NCBI RefSeq assembly: GCF_900102745.1
Contig: NZ_FMZF01000002.1
Coordinates: 310,001-374,000, forward strand
Direction: 5' to 3'
Length of the DNA: 64,000 nt
DNA from: Geodermatophilus telluris
GTDB taxonomy: Bacteria > Actinomycetota > Actinomycetes > Mycobacteriales > Geodermatophilaceae
Shown: piece by piece, positions 27,959 to 35,686 of the stretch
How positions within the stretch are numbered: position 1 is the stretch's first letter
Layout: each line of letters opens with the position of its first letter
The notes under the pieces: generated by a model
Told to the model about the DNA's origin: nothing
The model's input: only the letters and a program-made list of their open reading frames with translations
Database searches by the model: none
Made by a program: the position numbers and the translations under genes

Positions 27959-27987
27959 TTGACGGAACGGAAAACGACCGCCAGTCT
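27959..27987 (+). promoter_or_regulatory. Promoter of the duplicated membrane-protein operon
   Basis: TTGACG (27959-27964) and CAGTCT (27982-27987) are 17 bases apart, and the -10 ends 7 bases before the ATG at 27995. This is a complete vegetative-type promoter giving a leaderless mRNA, divergent from the riboswitch operon. Confidence 0.7.
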
Positions 27988-27994
27988 TTCCGAC

Positions 27995-28465
27995 ATGGAA
28001 AGCAACGACGTGGACCGGGACGCCGCCGCCGCGCAGCTCGCCGCCCTGCAGGCCGACCGGGCGGCGCTGGCCGACCGGCTCGAGCACTCCGGGGTGTGGT
28101 GGCCGTGGGACGTCGGTCTCGGTGTCTGGGTGTTCCTCCTGTTCGGTGCCCAGTCACTGCGCGGCACGTGGGCGGCCGTGGTCACGGTCGTCCTGACCGT
28201 CGTCGGCGTCTGGGGCGCTCGGTTCGCGTTCCGGCGGACCACCGGCACGTGGATCAGCGGCTGGCGCCGGGGCCGGACGCAGCGGGTGGTGTGGTCGTGG
28301 GTCGCCTTCGTCCTCGTCGTGTTCGTGACCGCGTCGTTCGCCGAGCACGAGGTGGGTCTGCGCGGGGCGATGGCGGTCGCCGGTGCCGTGCTCGGCGTGG
28401 CGCTCGCCGCCGTCAACCGCTGGTGGGTGCGCGTCTACGCCGTCGAGCTGCGGAGCGGGGTGTGA
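27995..28465 (+). CDS. Membrane protein, first of a tandem duplicated pair
   Basis: A 156-residue protein of unknown function with four hydrophobic helices (about residues 35-150) after a hydrophilic N-terminal helix AQLAALQADRAALADR. The C-terminus is ELRSGV. A near-copy follows immediately; both ends are identical in DNA sequence while the membrane core has diverged. The leaderless ATG follows a clear promoter. A short winged-helix gene closes the operon, suggesting that the regulator and the membrane proteins work together, perhaps in sensing or membrane stress; that is inference. Confidence 0.8.
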   Translation: MESNDVDRDAAAAQLAALQADRAALADRLEHSGVWWPWDVGLGVWVFLLFGAQSLRGTWAAVVTVVLTVVGVWGARFAFRRTTGTWISGWRRGRTQRVVWSWVAFVLVVFVTASFAEHEVGLRGAMAVAGAVLGVALAAVNRWWVRVYAVELRSGV

Positions 28466-28929
28466 CCGCCGACAGGCACGACCTCGGGGCGGCCGACGCC
28501 GCCGCGCAGCTCGCCGCCCTGCAGGCCGACCGGGCGGCGCTGGCCGACCGCGTCGTGCAGCCGTGGTGGTACGACGCGCTGCTCGGCGCCCTGATCGCGG
28601 GCTTCCTCGCCAGCTACTCGCTGCACAGCACCTGGGCCACCGCCGTCGCGCTCGTGGTCCTGGTGGTCGCGATGCGGCTGATGGTGGCTCTCTACACCCG
28701 GCTGACCGGCCTGTGGGTGAACGGGTTCCGCGCGGGACCCACCCGGCGGGCGATCCGCGTGTGGGTCGTCCTGTACGCCGTCGTGCTGGGCGCCGCCGCG
28801 GTCGCGGAGTACCTCCTCGACCTCCGCGGTGCGATGGCCGTGGGCGGCGTGGTGATCGGGATCGGCCTGGCGCTGATCAGCCGGTGGTGGACGCGGATCT
28901 ACGTCGCCGAGCTGCGGAGCGGGGTGTGA
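28462..28929 (+). CDS. Membrane protein, second of a tandem duplicated pair
   Basis: A 155-residue paralogue of the preceding gene with the same hydrophilic helix (AQLAALQADRAALADR), four hydrophobic segments, a shared LRGAMAVGG-type motif near the C-terminus and the same final ELRSGV. Starts at a GTG in a GTGA overlap. A 53-base segment (28498-28550) is identical to 28025-28077 in the first copy, and the last about 20 bases are also identical, which points to a recent duplication or gene conversion at the ends. Function unknown. Confidence 0.8.
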   Translation: MTADRHDLGAADAAAQLAALQADRAALADRVVQPWWYDALLGALIAGFLASYSLHSTWATAVALVVLVVAMRLMVALYTRLTGLWVNGFRAGPTRRAIRVWVVLYAVVLGAAAVAEYLLDLRGAMAVGGVVIGIGLALISRWWTRIYVAELRSGV

Positions 28930-29219
28930 CCGCGGTCGCGCCGCACTTCGACGCGGTCATCCACCCGCCGCCGCGGCTGCAGATCTGCGGGCTGCTCGCC
29001 GCCGTCGACACGGTGGAGTTCGCCGCCGTCCGCGACCGGGTCGGGGTGAGCGACTCGGTGCTGTCCAAGCACGTCAAGCAGCTGGAGGAGGCCGGCTACG
29101 TCCGGGTCAGCAAGGCGACCGTCGCCTCCCGCCAGCGGACCAGCCTGTCGCTGACCCGCGCGGGACGGCGGGCGTTCGACGCCCACGTCGCCGAGCTGCG
29201 CCGCATCGCCGGCGTCTGA
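28926..29219 (+). CDS. Winged-helix DNA-binding protein (HTH_34-type)
   Basis: A 97-residue winged-helix protein: RLQICGLLAAVDTVEFAAVR is followed by the recognition region VGVSDSVLSKHVKQLEEAGY and wing VRVSKATVASRQRTSLSLT. This is the pattern of small MarR/ArsR-like regulators of the HTH_34 group. It overlaps the second membrane gene by 4 bases (GTGA), so stoichiometric production with these membrane proteins is likely. No effector domain is present; the signal may come from the membrane partners. The target promoter is unknown but could be its own. Confidence 0.85.
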   Translation: MTAVAPHFDAVIHPPPRLQICGLLAAVDTVEFAAVRDRVGVSDSVLSKHVKQLEEAGYVRVSKATVASRQRTSLSLTRAGRRAFDAHVAELRRIAGV

Positions 29220-29221
29220 GC

Positions 29222-30283
29222 GTGGCGCGCGTCCCCCCGCGCCGGCTCGCCGACGCCGCCGGCGTGGTCGCCGGGGCGGCGCTGGCCAGCGTGCTGCTCG
29301 ACGTCGCCGGGCTGCCCTCCGCGCCGCTGTTCGGCGGGCTGCTCGCCGGCCTGGTCCGCGGGCTGGCCGGCCGCACCCGCCCGGCGGTGCCCCGGGCCGC
29401 CACCGCCGCCGCGCAGGCCGTCGTCGGCGTCTCGATCGGGACGCTGGTCGACCTCGCCACGCTGGCCGCGATCGGCGAGGACTGGCTGCCCGTCCTGCTG
29501 GTCACGCTGGCCACGCTGCTGCTCACCGTGGCCGCCGGGCTGCTGCTCCGGCTGCAGCCGGGGATCAGCCCGGTCACCGGCGCGTTCGCGATGATCGCCG
29601 GCGGCGCCTCGGGCATCACCGCCATGGCCCGCGACCTCGGCGCCGACGACCGCATGGTCGCCGTCCTGCAGTACCTGCGGGTGCTGCTCATCGTCGTGCT
29701 CATGCCGGTGGTGGCGACGGCGCTCTACGGCGCCGACCCCGGCGCCGGCGGCACCGTCGCCGCCCCGGACGGCCCGGGCCCGGCCGCCGGGGCCGCCTTC
29801 ACCGCCGCCTGCGGGGTGGCCGGGTACGGGCTGGCGCGGCTGGTGCGGCTGCCGGTGCCGGCCCTGCTCGGCCCGATGCTGGTGGCCGCCGCCGTCGACC
29901 TCGGCGGGCTCTCGGGCGGCGCGACCGTGCCCGGGGCGGTGGAGGCGGTGGCCTTCGGCGTCATCGGCCTGCAGGTCGGGCTGGCCTTCAGCCGGGAGAG
30001 CCTGCGCACCATCGGGCGGGCCCTGCCGCTCGCCCTGGCGATCATCGTGGGCCTGGTCGCCGCCTGCGCCGGGCTGGGCGCGGTGCTCGCGGCGGCCACC
30101 GGCGTCCCCCAGCTCGACGCCTACCTCGCGACGACGCCCGGCGGCCTCTACGCGGTGCTCGCCACGGCCACCGGCACGGGCGCGGACACGACGTTCGTGC
30201 TCGCCGTCCAGGTGCTGCGGCTGTTCGTCATGCTGCTGGCCGCGCCCCTGATCGCGCGCCGGCTGCGCCGCCGACCGGCCTGA
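29222..30283 (+). CDS. AbrB-family membrane protein
   Basis: An integral membrane protein of 353 residues with about ten helices in two repeated halves, each with the GISPVTGAFAMIAGGASGI / LDAYLATTPGGLYAVLATAT type motif of the AbrB/ammonia-monooxygenase-named family (PF05145-like). The family is a putative permease, with no relation to the AbrB transcription factor. It begins 2 bases after the winged-helix stop at a GTG, so it may be in the same transcript. Substrate unknown. Confidence 0.85.
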   Translation: MARVPPRRLADAAGVVAGAALASVLLDVAGLPSAPLFGGLLAGLVRGLAGRTRPAVPRAATAAAQAVVGVSIGTLVDLATLAAIGEDWLPVLLVTLATLLLTVAAGLLLRLQPGISPVTGAFAMIAGGASGITAMARDLGADDRMVAVLQYLRVLLIVVLMPVVATALYGADPGAGGTVAAPDGPGPAAGAAFTAACGVAGYGLARLVRLPVPALLGPMLVAAAVDLGGLSGGATVPGAVEAVAFGVIGLQVGLAFSRESLRTIGRALPLALAIIVGLVAACAGLGAVLAAATGVPQLDAYLATTPGGLYAVLATATGTGADTTFVLAVQVLRLFVMLLAAPLIARRLRRRPA

Positions 30284-30327
30284 GCGGCGCCCCTGACCGG
30301 TGGCACCGCGCGCCTACCCTCGACCGG

Positions 30328-30624
30328 GTGAGCCGCGCGCCGGAGGAGGAGACCGAGCTGTCCGACGTGGAGACTGCCGTCGTGGACGCCACCGCCGAGG
30401 AGCAGGACGCCGTCCTGCTGTTCGTGGGCGGCCCCCTCGACGGGCGGGTGGAGGTCCGCGCCGCCCGCCACGGCGACCCGCTGCCCACGGTCACGCACGT
30501 GCACCTGCACGACGGGCCGAAGGTCGTCTCGCGCTACGACCTCCAGCCGCTGCCCGGCCGCGCCGGCGTCTACCACCTGCGGTCCGCGGCGCCCCGCCCC
30601 GGCCCGGCCGGCCGCACCGGCTGA
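30328..30624 (+). CDS. Conserved hypothetical protein with GGPLDG motif
   Basis: A 98-residue acidic-to-neutral protein. The core LLFVGGPLDGRVEVRA, THVHLHDGPKVVSRYDL and GVYHLR resembles small actinobacterial proteins of unknown function that share a GGPxDG turn and probably form a beta-rich fold. TACCCT at 30315-30320 lies 7 bases before the GTG at 30328, identical to the nth arrangement, so translation is probably leaderless. No partner gene is evident. Confidence 0.7.
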   Translation: MSRAPEEETELSDVETAVVDATAEEQDAVLLFVGGPLDGRVEVRAARHGDPLPTVTHVHLHDGPKVVSRYDLQPLPGRAGVYHLRSAAPRPGPAGRTG

Positions 30625-30692
30625 CACCCGTCACCACCCCCGGTGGCGGCCGGCACTGCCGTCCCGGCGGTCGTCGGGGCCAGCGTGGGGCC

Positions 30693-31016
30693 GTGCGCGA
30701 GACGGTGCCGCTGCTCCACGTCGCGGCCGGGACCGCCACCGGCTGCTCCCTGGCGCTCACGGCGCGGGGACCGGGCTGGCTGGTGGCCCCCGGTGTCCTC
30801 GCCGCGGGGCTCGCGGGGGCCGGCGCACTGGCCCGCAGGCGTGGCTGGCCGCACTGGCCGACCGCACAGCCACACCCGCTGGGCGACTCCCACGTCGCGC
30901 TGGCCACCGGCCTGCTCGTCGCGCAGACCGGCAGCCCGGTGGTCTGGGTCCTGCCCACCCTCGTCGCCCAGGTGCCCGTCGCGCGGGCGAAGCGCCGACT
31001 GGCCGCGACCGCCTGA
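30693..31016 (+). CDS. Small membrane protein, unknown
   Basis: A 107-residue protein with three hydrophobic stretches (VPLLHVAAGTATGCSLAL, WLVAPGVLAAGLAGAGALA and VVWVLPTLVAQVPVA) and a conserved-looking PHPLGDSHVALATGLLVAQ. CAGCGT at 30681-30686 lies 6 bases before the GTG, the leaderless pattern. It converges with the PemK-like gene with only 4 bases between stops. I do not recognise a family. Confidence 0.6.
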   Translation: MRETVPLLHVAAGTATGCSLALTARGPGWLVAPGVLAAGLAGAGALARRRGWPHWPTAQPHPLGDSHVALATGLLVAQTGSPVVWVLPTLVAQVPVARAKRRLAATA

Positions 31017-31020
31017 CGCC

Positions 31021-31530
31021 TCACCAGCCCTGGGTGCGCCGCGCCGCCGCCACCACCTGCCCGAAGAGCGCACGGTCGAGCGCCGCGCCCTCCCGCCGCA
31101 CCGCGGCCGGGTCGAGCACCAGCAGCCGGTCGAGCCGCACCTCGCTGGGCCGGCCGCGGCCGTCCCACCCGCCGGTGCCCACGTCCATCCAGGACCGGCC
31201 GTGCCGCGCCTCGTCCCCGGCGTCGCGGTCGTGGTCCTTGCTGGTCAGCGCGAGCCCGACCAGCTCCTCGCCGCGGCGGCCGAGCACCAGCACCGGGCGG
31301 TCCTTGCCGCGCCCGTCGCCCTCCTCGTAGGGCACCCAGGTCCACACCACCTCGCCGGGGTCGGGGCGGCCGTCGGCGCGCGCCCGGTAGGCGGTGTCGA
31401 TGCCCGGGGTCGCCCGCGGTGCCCGGCCTGCGCGCGCGGCGCGCGGGCGCGCGGGTGCCGCCACCCGGCGGACGACGGGGGCGGCGGCGGACACCAGCCG
31501 GGTGAGGACGTCGGCGAGTCGGCGGGCCAT
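31021..31530 (-). CDS. PemK/MazF-like protein, orphan
   Basis: A 169-residue protein. The C-terminal two-thirds resembles the PemK/MazF ribonuclease fold: DPGEVVWTWVPYEEGDGRGKDRPVLVLG, then VGLALTSKDHD and SEVRLDRLLVLD. The N-terminal 45 residues are basic and low in complexity. No antitoxin-like gene is next to it: the upstream neighbour on the other strand is a 65-residue basic protein, and transcription is leaderless from TACGGT (31542-31537). It may be a non-toxic housekeeping relative, as several actinobacterial PemK-like proteins appear to be. Confidence 0.75.
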   Translation of the reverse strand: MARRLADVLTRLVSAAAPVVRRVAAPARPRAARAGRAPRATPGIDTAYRARADGRPDPGEVVWTWVPYEEGDGRGKDRPVLVLGRRGEELVGLALTSKDHDRDAGDEARHGRSWMDVGTGGWDGRGRPSEVRLDRLLVLDPAAVRREGAALDRALFGQVVAAARRTQGW

Positions 31531-31684
31531 GCGGGCACCGTACGGACCGGGGTCGTCGTCGTCCCTGCCGTCTCGTTCGTCACACCTGTACCAATCCGAG
31601 CCGGTTCTGGTTGCGGAGCGTCCGGAGCGGGCACCATCGGGTCACGGGGCCGAAGCCGCCCGGCCCCGGGAGAGGGGGGCTCCC

Positions 31685-31882
31685 ATGACCTCGGCCCAGC
31701 CCGTGATCCCTGCCGCGCCGCGCTCGCGCGAGGTGCGCGCCAGCGTCCTCGCGGCGTTCCAGCTCGTCGAGGACGCCCGCTACCTCGGCACCGAGCGCCG
31801 TCCCCGGCGCACGCGGGTCCGCCGGATCGCCGAGCGCACCGTGGTCAGCCGCCGCCTGGCGCGCGACGTCGAGCGCGCCTGA
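31685..31882 (+). CDS. Small basic hypothetical protein
   Basis: A 65-residue Arg-rich protein ending in SRRLARDVERA, with a probable helix in REVRASVLAAFQLVEDARYLG. It starts at ATG 31685 with a purine-rich stretch (GAGAGGGG) upstream. No membrane segment or known domain is seen. It is divergent from the PemK-like gene across a 154-base gap in which I see no other feature, and is convergent with the VOC gene. Confidence 0.55.
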   Translation: MTSAQPVIPAAPRSREVRASVLAAFQLVEDARYLGTERRPRRTRVRRIAERTVVSRRLARDVERA

Positions 31883-31902
31883 CCCTCCTCGGCGCACGGC
31901 AG

Positions 31903-32328
31903 CTAGGCCACGCAGAACTCGTTGCCCTCGGGATCGGCGAGCGTCGCCCACTCCATGGGGCCGATCGAGGCCCGGTGCAGCTCCCGCGCGCCGAGGCCCA
32001 CCAGCCGGGCGACCTCCGCCTCCCGCCGCTCCGCGCCCACGTGCAGGTCGAGGTGCACGCGGTTCTTGACCGTCTTGGGCTCGGGCACCCGCTGGAAGAG
32101 CACCCGTGGCCGCCCGGGGTCGGGCGAGGTGAGCGCCGCGCCGACCGCCCAGACCAGCGTGCCGCGGTGCGTCGTGGTGTCGGCCTCGGTGGCCTGCCCC
32201 TGCTCCACCATCCGCCGGATGAAGGCCTCGTCCTGGGGCTCCACCTGCCAGCCGAGCGCCTCGGCCCACCAGTCGGCGAGGGGGTGCGGGTCGGTGGAGT
32301 CGATCGTCACCTGGAACTCGGTCGCCAT
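31903..32328 (-). CDS. VOC-superfamily (glyoxalase-like) protein
   Basis: A 141-residue protein with the paired beta-alpha-beta-beta-beta units of the vicinal oxygen chelate fold. It begins FQVTIDSTDPHPLADWWAEALGW and ends MEWATLADPEGNEFCVA; NRVHLDLHV carries a probable metal-binding His. It resembles the glyoxalase-like group often annotated in actinobacteria. No substrate can be assigned. Confidence 0.82.
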   Translation of the reverse strand: MATEFQVTIDSTDPHPLADWWAEALGWQVEPQDEAFIRRMVEQGQATEADTTTHRGTLVWAVGAALTSPDPGRPRVLFQRVPEPKTVKNRVHLDLHVGAERREAEVARLVGLGARELHRASIGPMEWATLADPEGNEFCVA

Positions 32329-32373
32329 GCGCGGAGCCTGGCAGCAGCCGGTGACAGGACCACAGCTCGAGGA

Positions 32374-32970
32374 CTACAGCTCCAGGGCGAGCCCCGCGCG
32401 GATGGTGGCGTCGTCGGGCAGCGGGGTCTCCAGCCCGCAGTGGTCGCGGATCATCGTGCCGAACGGCGGCAGGGAGCTGCGGTCGATCCGGCTCGCCGGG
32501 TCCCACAGGCCCGAGCGCATGACGGCCTTGGCGCAGTGCAGGTAGGCCCGCTGCACGGTCACCACCATGACCGAGCGCGGCTCCCGGCCGAACTCGGTGA
32601 GGTCGAGGCCGAGGGCGTCGGCGGGCAGCAGCTCGGCGGTGCCGAACACCTTGAGCGTCTCCTCGAGGCCGGGCACGAAGAACAGCAGCGCCACCCGAGG
32701 GTTCACCGCCACCTTGCGCAGGCTGTCGAGCCGGTTGTTGCCCTGCCGGTCGGGCAGCACCAGCCGGTGCTCGTCGAGCACCCGGACGAAGCCCGGGTCG
32801 CCGCCGCGCGGGGAGACCTCCGGCCAGCCGTCGGCGTCCGCCGTGGCCAGCGTGAGGAACGGCGACAGCCCGATCAGGGCCCGGCAGTGGACGTCGAGGT
32901 GGTCGATCTCCTTGTCCCGCACCAGCTGCGAGGGCGGGCGGTAGGAGGCGAGGACCGGGTCGGGCTGCAC
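32374..32970 (-). CDS. Pyridoxamine 5'-phosphate oxidase-like flavin/F420-binding protein
   Basis: A 198-residue split-barrel protein: FLTLATADADGWPEVSPRGG and RLVLPDRQGNNRLDSLRKV are the flavin-binding parts, and a C-terminal PRSVMVVTVQRAYLHCAKA is typical of the PPOX-class group. It may bind FMN or F420. GTG 32970 follows TACCGT at 32982-32977 by 6 bases, a leaderless start, in a back-to-back promoter shared with the thioesterase gene. Confidence 0.82.
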   Translation of the reverse strand: MQPDPVLASYRPPSQLVRDKEIDHLDVHCRALIGLSPFLTLATADADGWPEVSPRGGDPGFVRVLDEHRLVLPDRQGNNRLDSLRKVAVNPRVALLFFVPGLEETLKVFGTAELLPADALGLDLTEFGREPRSVMVVTVQRAYLHCAKAVMRSGLWDPASRIDRSSLPPFGTMIRDHCGLETPLPDDATIRAGLALEL

Positions 32971-32976
32971 GCGACG

Positions 32977-32996
32977 ACGGTAGCGGCCGCTAGCGT
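32977..32996. promoter_or_regulatory. Back-to-back leaderless promoters in a palindrome
   Basis: TACCGT on the minus strand (32982-32977) and TAGCGT on the plus strand (32991-32996) are separated by GCGGCCGC, so TAGCGGCCGCTA forms a perfect palindrome. Each -10 ends 6 bases before a GTG start (32970 and 33003). Both genes share a 32-base intergenic region. Confidence 0.65.
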
Positions 32997-33002
32997 CGCG
33001 CC

Positions 33003-33401
33003 GTGCCGGTCACGTGGAGCTCCCCGGTCCGCTTCGTCGAGTGCGACCAGCAGGGCGTGGTGTTCAACGCCCACTACCTGGTCTGGGCCGACGAGGCCTC
33101 GATGGTGTGGTGGGCCGCGGTCGGGCTGCCGTGGGACGAGCTGGTGCCGCGCGCCGACCCGGTGGTCAAGGCCAGCTCCCTGGAGTGGTCCTCCGCGGCG
33201 CGCTGGGGGGACACGGTCACCGTCGACGCCGAGCCCGAGCGGCTCGGGCGCAGCAGCCTGACCGTGCGCTTCACCGTCCGCGTGGGGGAGCGCGTCTGCT
33301 GCGCCGTCCGCACCACCTACGTGGCCGTCGCCGACGGCGTCGCCACGCCCTGGCCCGACGACGTCCGCGCCCGGCTGGCGGACGCGCTCAGCGCGGGCTG
33401 A
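33003..33401 (+). CDS. Acyl-CoA thioesterase, 4HBT/YbgC type
   Basis: A 132-residue hot-dog-fold protein. The N-terminal [20 protein letters not shown] contains the Asp-Gln-x-Gly-Val-Val active-site motif of 4-hydroxybenzoyl-CoA thioesterase relatives. It probably hydrolyses an acyl-CoA in the cytosol. Leaderless start at GTG 33003. The 3' end overlaps the convergent cobQ by 14 bases. Confidence 0.88.
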   Translation: MPVTWSSPVRFVECDQQGVVFNAHYLVWADEASMVWWAAVGLPWDELVPRADPVVKASSLEWSSAARWGDTVTVDAEPERLGRSSLTVRFTVRVGERVCCAVRTTYVAVADGVATPWPDDVRARLADALSAG

Positions 33402-34893
33402 GCGCCCCCGGCGGCAGCAACGGCAGGTCCGCCGGCGGCCCCTCCTCGACCAGCCGCCACAGGGCGCCGGTGTCGGCGTGCTCGGCCACCAGGTCGCCGA
33501 GGGTGTCCAGGCGTGCCTCGCGCACCGCGGCGAACGAGGTGTCCGGCAACGGGAGGAACCGCCGCCCGCTCGCCCGGGCCACCTCGGCGAGGAAGGCGCG
33601 GCGGAAGCCGTCGTTCTCCATCGCCCCGTGCCAGGTGGTTCCCCACACCGACCCCGCGCGGCCGCCGTCGAGGAACGGCTCGGCGCCGCCCTCGTCGTAG
33701 GTCACCTGCCCGTGGTGGATCTCGTAGCCGTGCACCGGGTGCCCGAGCGCGTGGCCGGCCGGGCGGCCCAGGGTCTTCTCCCGCGCGAAGCGGACGTCGG
33801 CGGGCAGCAGTCCCAGCCCGGCGACCGTCCCGGCCCGCGACTCGACGTCGTCGGTGATGGTGCGGGCGAGCATCTGGTGGCCCCCGCAGATGCCCAGCAC
33901 CGGGCGGCCCGCGGCGGCGTGGCGGGCCACCGCGTCGGCCAGCCCGCTCGCGCGCAGCCACGCGAGGTCGGGAACGGTGGCGCGGGTGCCGGGCAGCACC
34001 ACGAGGTCGGCGTCGGCGAGCTCCTCGGGCCGGGTGACGAAGCGGACCAGCACGCCGGGCTCGGCGGCCAGCGCGTCGAGGTCGGTGGAGTTCGACAGCC
34101 GCGGCAGCCGGGCGACCGACACCCGGAGGACGTCCTCGCCGTGCGGCGGGCCGGCCGAGGAGACACCGGTGGGGATGCCGAGGGAGTCCTCGACGTCGAG
34201 CGCGGCGCCGGGCAGCCACGGCAGCACGCCCAGCGTCGGCCGCCCGGTGAGCTCGGCGAGCCGGTCGAGCCCGGGTCGGAGCAGCCGGACGTCGCCGCGG
34301 AACTTGTTGACCAGGAACCCGGCGACCAGCCGCTGGTCGGCCGGGGGCATGAGCGCGACCGTGCCGTAGAGGGCGGGGAAGACGCCGCCGCGGTCGATGT
34401 CACCGACGACGACCACCGGCAGGCCCGCGGCGGTGGCCAGACCCATGTTGGCGATGTCGTCGGCGCGCAGGTTGATCTCGGTGGGGGAGCCGGCGCCCTC
34501 GCAGACGACGACGTCGAAGCGCGACCGCAGGTCCGCCAGGCAGCCGAGCACCTGCTCGAGCAGCGCCGCCTTCATCGGCCGGTAGGACAGCGCGGTCACC
34601 TCGGCCACCGGCCGGCCCAGGACGACGACCTGGCTGGCGTCCTCCCCGCCGGGCTTGAGCAGCACCGGGTTCATCGCCGCCTCGGGGGGCACGCCGGCGG
34701 CGGCGGCCTGCACCACCTGCGCCCGGCCGATCTCGGCGCCGTCCGGGGTGACCACCGAGTTGTTGCTCATGTTCTGCGCCTTGAACGGCGCCACCCGCAC
34801 GCCCTGGCGGGCCAGCCAGCGGCAGATGCCGGCGGTGACCACCGACTTGCCGGCGTCCGAGGTGGTGCCGGCGACGAGCAGGGCGCCGCTCAC
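33388..34893 (-). CDS. cobQ: Adenosylcobyric acid synthase
   Basis: Glutamine-dependent enzyme of 501 residues that amidates the b, d, e and g side chains of adenosyl-cobyrinic acid a,c-diamide. The N-terminal [16 protein letters not shown] and [12 protein letters not shown] motifs bind ATP and substrate. The glutaminase domain has the nucleophile Cys in [10 protein letters not shown] and the later HGYEIHHG and [12 protein letters not shown] segments. The GTG start overlaps the plsC stop, so the two are co-transcribed although functionally unrelated. No riboswitch precedes the pair. Confidence 0.96.
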   Translation of the reverse strand: MSGALLVAGTTSDAGKSVVTAGICRWLARQGVRVAPFKAQNMSNNSVVTPDGAEIGRAQVVQAAAAGVPPEAAMNPVLLKPGGEDASQVVVLGRPVAEVTALSYRPMKAALLEQVLGCLADLRSRFDVVVCEGAGSPTEINLRADDIANMGLATAAGLPVVVVGDIDRGGVFPALYGTVALMPPADQRLVAGFLVNKFRGDVRLLRPGLDRLAELTGRPTLGVLPWLPGAALDVEDSLGIPTGVSSAGPPHGEDVLRVSVARLPRLSNSTDLDALAAEPGVLVRFVTRPEELADADLVVLPGTRATVPDLAWLRASGLADAVARHAAAGRPVLGICGGHQMLARTITDDVESRAGTVAGLGLLPADVRFAREKTLGRPAGHALGHPVHGYEIHHGQVTYDEGGAEPFLDGGRAGSVWGTTWHGAMENDGFRRAFLAEVARASGRRFLPLPDTSFAAVREARLDTLGDLVAEHADTGALWRLVEEGPPADLPLLPPGALSPR

Positions 34894-35555
34894 CCGACCT
34901 CGCGGGGCACGCCCCAGCCCGCCTTCTCCTGGCCGGAGAGGTCGGCGATCGCCTCCATGATCCGGTCGGTGACCTCCCGGCGGGCGCGGCCGTTGCCGGC
35001 CCGCCCGGCGTGCTCGGGGAAGGTCAGCGGCTCGCCGAAGACCACGGAGAACCGGTGGGGGCGCGGCCAGCGCGACCCCACCGGCTGGATGCGGTCGGTG
35101 CCGGTGACGGCGACCGGCACGACCGGGCAGCCGGCGGTGAGGGCCAGCCAGGCCACCCCGGTCTTGCCGCGGGCCAGCCGGCCGTCGCGGGAGCGGGTGC
35201 CCTCGGGGTAGATGCCGAAGCCCTCGCCCTGGCGCAGCACGCCGAGCGCGGTGTCGAGCGCGGCCTGCGCGGCGCGGTGCGTCTCGCGCTCGACGGGCAT
35301 GGCGCCCAGCGCACCGAACAGGGTGCGGGTCAGCCAGCCGCCGACCCCGGACCCGGTGAAGTACTCCGCCTTGGCCAGGTAGTGCACGCGGCGCGGCGCG
35401 GAGAGGGGGATGACCATGCTGTCGATGAACGACAGGTGGTTGCTGGCGATGATGAACGCCCCCTCGGCCGGGACGTTGCCCCGGCCGCGCACCCGCGGCC
35501 GGAACACGAGCCAGAACAGCGGCCGCAGCACGAAGCGCGCCACGAGGTAGAACAC
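34890..35555 (-). CDS. plsC: 1-acyl-glycerol-3-phosphate acyltransferase family
   Basis: Membrane-associated acyltransferase of 221 residues for phospholipid or related lipid synthesis. The catalytic NHLSFID motif (NHx4D, about residues 39-44) and the EGTRS motif ([11 protein letters not shown]) are intact, and a short hydrophobic N-terminus anchors it. GTG at 35555 is preceded by GGAGGGGAG. Immediately upstream of cobQ in a GTGA overlap. Confidence 0.92.
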   Translation of the reverse strand: MFYLVARFVLRPLFWLVFRPRVRGRGNVPAEGAFIIASNHLSFIDSMVIPLSAPRRVHYLAKAEYFTGSGVGGWLTRTLFGALGAMPVERETHRAAQAALDTALGVLRQGEGFGIYPEGTRSRDGRLARGKTGVAWLALTAGCPVVPVAVTGTDRIQPVGSRWPRPHRFSVVFGEPLTFPEHAGRAGNGRARREVTDRIMEAIADLSGQEKAGWGVPREVG

Positions 35556-35617
35556 GCCGGTCTCCCCTCCTCGGGCCGCGGGCCGGCGTCCGTCCCACCG
35601 GTCCGCGCCCCGGGCAT

Positions 35618-35664
35618 CCTCCCCCGTCGCACCGCCCGCCGAGGAGGCAGGGCGCCGGGGGAGG
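35618..35664 (-). terminator. Possible terminator after the ANTAR gene
   Basis: CCTCCCCC (35618-35625) can pair with GGGGGAGG (35657-35664) over a 31-base loop, between the ANTAR stop and plsC. The long loop makes this a weak call. Confidence 0.35.
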
Positions 35665-35686
35665 CGGGGTCACCCGCGTGGCGCGG

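Noticed and set aside
31021-31882. Toxin-antitoxin system formed by the PemK-like gene and the 65-residue basic protein
   Set aside because: The two are divergent with a 154-base gap, the small protein is not antitoxin-like, and the PemK-like protein has its own leaderless promoter. It is reported as an orphan.
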